A DNA stretch of 18,479 bases. Origin: Clostridia bacterium. Its GTDB lineage: Bacteria > Bacillota > Clostridia > Christensenellales > Aristaeellaceae. The translations under genes were made by a program, and so were the position numbers. Under the pieces are notes generated by a model that was not told where the DNA came from, made no database searches, and saw only the letters and a program-made list of their open reading frames with translations. The stretch is taken from contig JAEDIV010000035.1 of NCBI GenBank assembly GCA_016296675.1, positions 1-18,479 on the forward strand, in the 5' to 3' direction. Positions 13,880-18,479 of this stretch are shown here, in pieces; within the stretch, counting starts at the first letter, position 1, and the number at the start of each line of letters is the position of its first letter.

Positions 13880-14748
13880 TTACCCTCCGAAAATACATAG
13901 ATCTTGTCTACATTTCCAGGTTTTCCTTTGAGTATGCATATATTTTCAAACGTTCCCGCCTTCATGATTTCACTCAGCATTGGCCTTGACAGTGCATCTT
14001 CCATCGTTTGGGCGTGCGCGCTTGCAACGACACAGACGCCCATACGCGAGGCCTCATAAATTGCCTGCGCATCGCCCTTTGATCCGATTTCGTCCAAAAC
14101 AATCACATCCGGCGCCATTGATCTTATGAGCATCATGATTGCCTGACTTTTGAAAACTCCCTCGCATACATCGGTTCTGTCGCCTGCATCCAGCTGCGCC
14201 TGTCCGTTTTTTACCGCTGCGATTTCTCCTCTCTCATCCACAAGCGATACATTTTTCCCTTCTTCTCCCAGCATCCGGCACACATCTCTCAAAAGCGTAG
14301 TTTTGCCCATGCCGGGCGGCGAAAGAATCAGCGTACTTCTTAAAATGTTGTCTCTTACAAGGACATGCCTGATCTTTTCAGACGCTCCTTTCACTTCGCG
14401 TGCTATACGGACAAGAAGGCTGGTCGGCGCGACCAAGCGTGTTTCTTCCGCCTCCCTTTTAAACCGACCGGTTATGCCTACCCGAACGCCGAAAGGCAGC
14501 GTGAAATACCCTTGCCCGAGCTCGTCCTCCCATGCATAGACCGAATGTTCGAGCATACGCGATATAAGCGCCATAAGGCTTTGGGGCGTGGTCACATCCC
14601 CGAATCTCTCCTCTGAAGACATGCAGACGACGCTTCCTCTCCTGCCTGTCCGGATGCGGATTTCCGTTGGATGAAGGGACGAAAAAAGGCGCATTTCCTT
14701 CTGTTCCTCTGCTGTAAAAAACCGGATTACCGCCTCATATGCATCCAT
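13846..14748 (-). CDS. spoIIIAA: Stage III sporulation protein AA, secretion-type ATPase
   Basis: SpoIIIAA is the mother-cell ATPase needed for SpoIIIA channel function, related to type II/IV secretion ATPases. It has 300 aa. The N-terminal part has TEIRIRTGRR (28-37) and GQGYFTLPFGVRVGITGR (78-95). Walker A is SPPGMGKTT (143-151), with Ser where relatives have Gly. Walker B is DVIVLDEIG (214-222), and SAHAQTMEDALSRP (243-256) follows. The ATG at 14748 has AAAGGA four bases upstream. It is the first gene of the operon, just after a terminator. I could not identify the sigma-E promoter expected for spoIIIA. Confidence 0.96.
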   Translation of the reverse strand: MDAYEAVIRFFTAEEQKEMRLFSSLHPTEIRIRTGRRGSVVCMSSEERFGDVTTPQSLMALISRMLEHSVYAWEDELGQGYFTLPFGVRVGITGRFKREAEETRLVAPTSLLVRIAREVKGASEKIRHVLVRDNILRSTLILSPPGMGKTTLLRDVCRMLGEEGKNVSLVDERGEIAAVKNGQAQLDAGDRTDVCEGVFKSQAIMMLIRSMAPDVIVLDEIGSKGDAQAIYEASRMGVCVVASAHAQTMEDALSRPMLSEIMKAGTFENICILKGKPGNVDKIYVFSEGKWRLNSSQAGL

Positions 14749-14765
14749 ATATTCCTTTTACCGAT

Positions 14766-14806
14766 AAAAAAAGCTTTTACTGAATCATATGACCAGTAAA
14801 AGCTTT
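14766..14806 (-). terminator. Rho-independent terminator after the DUF402 gene
   Basis: A perfect 13-base inverted repeat (14770-14782 with 14794-14806; arms AAAGCTTTTACTG / CAGTAAAAGCTTT) has an 11-base loop. On the minus strand it is followed directly by seven T residues (14772-14766). It lies 23 bases after the DUF402 stop and 17 bases before spoIIIAA, so it ends the mutY-DUF402 transcript in the only gap before the sporulation operon. Confidence 0.88.
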
Positions 14807-14829
14807 GCATGCAAGGCGCTATAGATTTT

Positions 14830-15393
14830 TCAGATTTTCCCTTCGAAGCAGAGTTTGTCCATAAGTTCTTTTCTCAGGCTTTCGCACATCTTTCGTATGT
14901 CTTCTTCCTTGCCGGAAATATCTTTAATGAGTTGATTCTCGGAGGAAACCGCCAGATCAAACATCTCTTTTGAAATCATGCCTGACTTCAGAAGATCATT
15001 GAGTTCATGCCTGTCAAGCTTGATCATATCGCCGCCCGGCCGCATCACAACATCCAGAATCATGTCGTAAAACCAAGCGCCGCCGGGATCATCCAGATGG
15101 TTTTCATAGGTTATATCAAAATAATACTGGAAAAGATTTCCTTTTTCATCAAACATCACTGTCGCCCAGAAATGCTCTGTCTCCGGCGCGATCTGAAGCC
15201 ATGTATACCCTTTTCCTGTCACCTGCAGGCGCTTTGAAAACGAGCGGACAAAAAATGGCTCGTCCACTCTTTTCATGTACAAAAGTCCGACACGGGCGCG
15301 TCCCCACGGAAGATCAGCGGTTTTATTCGCGTTTACGCGCTCTTCAATACCGCGCCATTCAGTTCTGAGCATTGTCTTTTTCTTAAAAATCAT
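14830..15393 (-). CDS. DUF402 domain protein
   Basis: This 187 aa protein carries a DUF402 domain, a beta-rich fold seen in FAU-1 RNA-binding proteins and in a staphylococcal nucleoside tri-/diphosphatase. Key signatures are WLQIAPE (65-71), DEKGNLFQYYFDITYENHLD (82-101) and YDMILDVV (109-116), then the common LDRHELNDLLKSG (126-138) segment and a helical C-terminus. The Asp/Glu-rich central block fits metal-dependent phosphate chemistry, but the substrate cannot be told from sequence. Its ATG overlaps the mutY stop by four bases, and a terminator follows. Confidence 0.85.
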   Translation of the reverse strand: MIFKKKTMLRTEWRGIEERVNANKTADLPWGRARVGLLYMKRVDEPFFVRSFSKRLQVTGKGYTWLQIAPETEHFWATVMFDEKGNLFQYYFDITYENHLDDPGGAWFYDMILDVVMRPGGDMIKLDRHELNDLLKSGMISKEMFDLAVSSENQLIKDISGKEEDIRKMCESLRKELMDKLCFEGKI

Positions 15394-16430
15394 ATGTTTA
15401 TCCCTTTTAAATACGCATCCCGGTATGCTTTGACCGCCGTAGGCATGGCAATTTTCATGATCATTTGCGCATCTGCAAACATTCCTTTTTCACATGCTTT
15501 CCGGCACCTGAAAAGATAACCCGTCATATGCCACTCAAGATGCGTGAAAACATGCTTTGCATTGCCGATTTCGCGAATCGGCGCTACCTCAAATCCCATT
15601 TCCTCAAGGCATGCCTGCGTATCCTGAATATTCCTCGCATCCGTAAATCCGGGAAACTCCCACAGGCCCATAAGCATTCCCTGATCACGTTTTTGAACAA
15701 ACACCCGGCCATCTTCATCCAAAATGATCGCAACCGCTCTTTTTTCAATTCGGCGCATAATTTTTTCAGGCTTTTTGGGAATTTCATTCTGCATTCCGTT
15801 TTCAAGCGCCATGCAGTAATCTTTCACAGGGCACGATCCGCACTTTGGATTTCTCGGCGTGCATACCATCGCGCCAAGCCCCATGAGCGCCTGATTATAC
15901 TCTCCGGGGTCGCTTTCACTCACAAACGGCAGCGCGCGCTCATAAAGCGCCTGCGGTGTTTTGATTACGTCTGTAATTCCAAGCACTCTTGAAAGCACGC
16001 GCGCCTGATTTCCGTCAAGCGCAGGCTCTCTGAGCCCATAGGCAATCGAAGCAATCGCGCCTGCCGCATAATCGCCGATTCCGGGAAGCGATTTAAGCCC
16101 GTCAAGGGTATCAGGAAAGCGACCGTTGCGGTCATATGCCACGCGCTTTGCAGCCGCATGCAGGTTTCTGGCCCTTGAATAATAGCCCAGTCCTTCCCAC
16201 AGCTTCAAAACTTCGCTTTCCTCCGCGTTTGCAAGCGCAAATACATCGGGAAACGCGCTTAAAAAACGCGCATAATAGCCCTTAACTGTTTCAGCCCGCG
16301 TCTGCTGCAGCATGATTTCAGATACCCAGATTTTATATACATCCGTTTCACCGTGCCACGGAAGATCCCGCGCAGAAACATAATGCCACTTAAGAAGCGC
16401 ATCCTGAAAATCATTCGTTCTTTCATTCAT
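15390..16430 (-). CDS. mutY: A/G-specific adenine DNA glycosylase MutY
   Basis: MutY removes adenine mispaired with 8-oxoguanine. It has 346 aa. Catalytic Glu38 lies in WVSEIMLQQT (35-44). The helix-hairpin-helix is LPGIGDYAAGAI (115-126), and catalytic Asp139 is in PALDGNQARVLSR (136-148). The 4Fe-4S ligands C190, C197, C200 and C206 have the standard C-x6-C-x2-C-x5-C spacing. A C-terminal NUDIX-like domain (about 228-340) has GLWEFPG (255-261) and the 8-oxoG-reading loop FTHLEW (295-300). The ATG at 16430 gives the normal N-terminus; an in-frame extension to 16625 runs through the preceding gene. It starts five bases after the LysM gene. Confidence 0.96.
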   Translation of the reverse strand: MNERTNDFQDALLKWHYVSARDLPWHGETDVYKIWVSEIMLQQTRAETVKGYYARFLSAFPDVFALANAEESEVLKLWEGLGYYSRARNLHAAAKRVAYDRNGRFPDTLDGLKSLPGIGDYAAGAIASIAYGLREPALDGNQARVLSRVLGITDVIKTPQALYERALPFVSESDPGEYNQALMGLGAMVCTPRNPKCGSCPVKDYCMALENGMQNEIPKKPEKIMRRIEKRAVAIILDEDGRVFVQKRDQGMLMGLWEFPGFTDARNIQDTQACLEEMGFEVAPIREIGNAKHVFTHLEWHMTGYLFRCRKACEKGMFADAQMIMKIAMPTAVKAYRDAYLKGINI

Positions 16431-16435
16431 ATCAT

Positions 16436-16915
16436 TTATGTCCTTATCGAAAGTAACTTCATGCCGGGATACAAGGGGCCGAAATAGGAATTCAGCATCA
16501 TAAGCGCTTGCGGTTGCGCAAAGCTTTCCCATGTCTGACCGGGTTTTACGGTCAGAATTGTCATGTGTTCTTCGCGCTCGGGGAGCAAAAGCAGTTTTCC
16601 TTCCGTAACTTCGCCATGTACGCACGCCAATACGATTCTTTTGGGCAACTGAAACGCCTTGGCGATTGTTTCTGCGTCATCCTCTTTTTGAACAATGCAG
16701 CCGATCCTGAACGGAATATCGCCCATTGCAAAATTCCTCGGACAGGGAAAGGCGCTTTTTCTGCATTCATCCTCATCCGGAACGCGCACTTTTTCACGCA
16801 CTTCGAGCCACGCGCCGCTCAATACCCCGTTTGCCCTCAGAAGCATACACAAAGGGCAGCCCACGCGAAGCGCAATATCGCCTGCACTCTCCCCTTCAAG
16901 AACCTTTATATACAT
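16436..16915 (-). CDS. Small protein of three LysM-like modules, no signal peptide
   Basis: This 159 aa protein appears to be three degenerate LysM modules in a row. Module 1 (1-46) has YIKVLEGESAGDIALRVG and later RANGV and KVRVP. Module 2 (71-112) has IVQKEDDAETIAKAF and EGKLLLLP. Module 3 (119-157) has ILTVKPGQTWESFA, LNSYF and PGMKLLSI. Modules 1 and 3 follow the LysM consensus well; module 2 is weaker. LysM binds peptidoglycan or chitin-type glycans. No signal peptide or membrane helix is visible, so it may stay in the cytoplasm. Some spore-coat LysM proteins such as SafA also lack one, but a coat role here is inference. It has six cysteines. The ATG at 16915 has AAAGGGG eight bases upstream, buried in a hairpin. 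No family name is recognised. Confidence 0.75.
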   Translation of the reverse strand: MYIKVLEGESAGDIALRVGCPLCMLLRANGVLSGAWLEVREKVRVPDEDECRKSAFPCPRNFAMGDIPFRIGCIVQKEDDAETIAKAFQLPKRIVLACVHGEVTEGKLLLLPEREEHMTILTVKPGQTWESFAQPQALMMLNSYFGPLYPGMKLLSIRT

Positions 16916-16920
16916 AGTCA

Positions 16921-16958
16921 CCGCCCCTTTACCCGATTCTATGCGGCTAAAGGGGCGG
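16921..16958 (-). promoter_or_regulatory. Strong hairpin covering the ribosome binding site of the LysM gene
   Basis: A perfect 11-base inverted repeat (16921-16931 with 16948-16958; arms CCGCCCCTTTA / TAAAGGGGCGG) continues, past one G-G mismatch, into three more CCG/CGG pairs around an 8-base loop. It starts eight bases after the CapA-like stop. It has no T run after it (TGACTATG follows), so it is a poor intrinsic terminator. On the transcript its 3' arm contains AAAGGGG, the only Shine-Dalgarno candidate for the LysM start five bases on. It may mask that site, protect an RNA end, or attenuate. Confidence 0.6.
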
Positions 16959-16966
16959 CGCATGCA

Positions 16967-18479
16967 TTATTTTGTCAGAAGGTTTCCAACGCCCTTGGAC
17001 ATGGCAACGATCGAATCATTGTAGCTTGTAAGCATCTTCTGATAATCCTCGTTGGTCATGTTCGCCGGCGGGTTATTGATGTAATCATTGATGTTCAGAA
17101 CCTGGAAATTGTAATTGCTCTTATCATTTCCGGTGACCCAGACCCAGGTCGGCAGATAGCCTGCATTGACAATCTTGAAGCTGCCGTCGGCCTGTTCCTG
17201 AATGGTGAAATCGAAAATAATACCGCCGTCTTTGTACTGCCCTCTCTGGAAGGTAAGGAAGTTGCCCAAAGAATACAGGCACAAGGTTTCTTGGCGCTCG
17301 CCGAACTGGTTGGTGCCGGTAACCCATTCTGCGCGCTGCACAACGTGCGGGTGACCGCCAATAATTACATCCACACCGCACTGCATAAGCTTTTCTGCCA
17401 GTGTTTTCTGATCGCGGTCCGGCTCAAGCTCATATTCGGTGCCCCAATGCATGAAGCATACAATTACGTCAGCGCCTGCATCCCTGAGCGCTTTTGCATC
17501 ATTGGCAGAATTGGAATTCTTAACGGCATGAACGGCAAACTGCATGGCGCGCTTATCAAGGGACGTCTTCTGATCCATGGAGTTCAGATCTTCCGTGTAG
17601 TTCAAAAATCCGATCTTGATACCGTTGACTTCATAAATAACGGGCGTGTTGCGCTCTTCCTGCGTACGGCTCGCGCCAATGTGCTTAAGATTCATATACT
17701 CAACGTTTTCGATCGTCTTCATGAGACCGTCAAACCAGCCGTCCAGCATATGGTTGTTGGCGAGCGTCAGCATATCAACGGAGCTGTCCTTCAAAGCAGC
17801 GAGAATGTACTGCGGCGTATTGATCTGAGGATATCCGCTGTAACCGTATTTGTACGCTTCCTTGCCGCCAAGACATCCGTCAACATTGGTAACGGTGAAG
17901 TCAGCGTTTCCGATGACGTCCCATACAGGGTCAATCATGGGCGCAAAGTTATAGGGCCATTTGTAATTCGTAGACTTGGCAAGACGCTCGGCATTTAAGA
18001 ATACCTCTTCGTGGATAACGAAGTCGCCTATTGCCCGGATGGTTGCTTTTCTAAGACCGTTATCCGGAACAATTTCATTCTGCACGGGAACAACCGGGTT
18101 ATTATTAGTATTCTCACCGACCTGCTGTAAAGGAGAAGTCGGCACGGGCGTAGCTGTCGCAGTCAAATGAATCTGCGGTCTGACCGTAGATTGCACGTTT
18201 CCGGCTGCGCCGTTTGAGCAGCCGCCTGCGCAGCGGCTGATACCGATGCTCATAAGAACGATAATGCCGATCAAAATCAGAACGCTGATCGCAACCACCA
18301 AAACCAGCGGCCAGTTTACGTTTTTCGGAATCAGCTGCTGAATGCGGCTGATCACAGGGTTATCAGCAAAGCTGCTTCTGTTCGCGCGAGGCTGGGTACG
18401 TCTCTTCGCAGGCATTGTCCCGGTAGGCGAAGTTCTGACAGCAGTTTGTCTGCCCGCTGAAGCCGTCCGTCCTGCACCC
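16967..18479 (-). CDS. Membrane-anchored CapA/PGA_cap-family protein, 5' end probably beyond the window
   Basis: The CapA (PgsA) family has a calcineurin-like metallophosphoesterase fold; founding members act in poly-gamma-glutamate capsule synthesis, but many homologues have unknown roles. Counting from the first ATG (18415; 482 aa), there is a basic N-terminus (1-33), a membrane helix (about 36-59), a Thr/Pro/Asn-rich linker (about 70-118) and the PGA_cap domain. Motifs are AIGDFVIHEEV (128-138), NVDG (177-180; usually NLEG), LANNHMLDG (218-226), HWGTEYE (323-329), GGHPHVVQ (353-360) and YSLGNF (381-386). The frame stays open from that ATG to the edge, with similar Arg/Thr/Ser-rich codons and no ribosome binding site at 18415, so the true start is probably outside. 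No pgsB/pgsC partners are seen, so a capsule role is unsupported. Confidence 0.85.
   Translation of the reverse strand, partial: GAGRTASAGRQTAVRTSPTGTMPAKRRTQPRANRSSFADNPVISRIQQLIPKNVNWPLVLVVAISVLILIGIIVLMSIGISRCAGGCSNGAAGNVQSTVRPQIHLTATATPVPTSPLQQVGENTNNNPVVPVQNEIVPDNGLRKATIRAIGDFVIHEEVFLNAERLAKSTNYKWPYNFAPMIDPVWDVIGNADFTVTNVDGCLGGKEAYKYGYSGYPQINTPQYILAALKDSSVDMLTLANNHMLDGWFDGLMKTIENVEYMNLKHIGASRTQEERNTPVIYEVNGIKIGFLNYTEDLNSMDQKTSLDKRAMQFAVHAVKNSNSANDAKALRDAGADVIVCFMHWGTEYELEPDRDQKTLAEKLMQCGVDVIIGGHPHVVQRAEWVTGTNQFGERQETLCLYSLGNFLTFQRGQYKDGGIIFDFTIQEQADGSFKIVNAGYLPTWVWVTGNDKSNYNFQVLNINDYINNPPANMTNEDYQKMLTSYNDSIVAMSKGVGNLLTK

Noticed and set aside
16431..16625. In-frame 65-residue extension of mutY
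   Set aside because: It runs through the LysM gene and lacks MutY similarity; the ATG at 16430 gives the normal glycosylase N-terminus.
16508..17998. Long open frame (496 codons) on the plus strand
   Set aside because: It is antisense to the CapA-like and LysM genes, which have clear family motifs on the minus strand. The plus frame has none and crosses the 16921-16958 hairpin and a gene boundary.

Overview
The window reads as chromosome of an endospore-forming Firmicute, most likely class Clostridia. It carries a complete, ordered spoIIIA operon. It is followed by the block known from Bacillus subtilis (yqhY-nusB-folD-xseA-xseB-ispA-dxs-tlyA-ahrC-recN), but with the clostridial variations of an amaP-type gene and a TsaD/Kae1-like paralogue in it. 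Base composition is roughly half G+C with frequent GCGC words. I cannot place it at genus level; an uncultured gut-type Clostridia lineage is a guess. All 24 genes lie on the minus strand, so the window is best read from right to left. No tRNA, rRNA, CRISPR, insertion sequence, integrase or phage gene was seen.

Right end (18479 to 14830): a membrane-anchored CapA/PGA_cap-family protein whose reading frame is open at the window edge. Next come a GC-rich hairpin that overlaps the ribosome binding site of the next gene, a small cytoplasmic-looking protein made of three LysM-like modules, mutY (adenine DNA glycosylase) and a DUF402 gene. A clear rho-independent terminator (14766-14806) closes this unit.

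Middle (14748 to 10664): spoIIIAA to spoIIIAH, the mother-cell half of the SpoIIIA-SpoIIQ feeding channel, tightly packed and often overlapping. Two subunits are strikingly reduced. The spoIIIAF position holds only a 51-residue membrane hairpin with no soluble domain. SpoIIIAG (118 aa) keeps its ring-building fold but lacks the long insertion that forms the beta-triangle in B. subtilis. SpoIIIAH is also short. This slimmed channel is the most interesting thing in the window.

Left (10641 to 1): a vegetative-type promoter with an extended -10 (10613-10641) starts a ten-gene housekeeping operon: Asp23/Gls24 protein, AmaP-like anchor, nusB, TsaD-like paralogue, folD, xseA, xseB, ispA, dxs, tlyA. 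It joins membrane/stress physiology, transcription antitermination, one-carbon metabolism, DNA repair, isoprenoid precursor synthesis and rRNA methylation. Stop/start overlaps at several junctions suggest translational coupling. accB and accC, which sit between spoIIIAH and yqhY in B. subtilis, are absent. A second promoter (1921-1948) precedes argR and recN; recN is cut by the left edge.

There is no gene-free stretch longer than 300 bases. The largest gaps are 1833-1960 (promoter), 10551-10663 (promoter and leader) and 14749-14829 (terminator).
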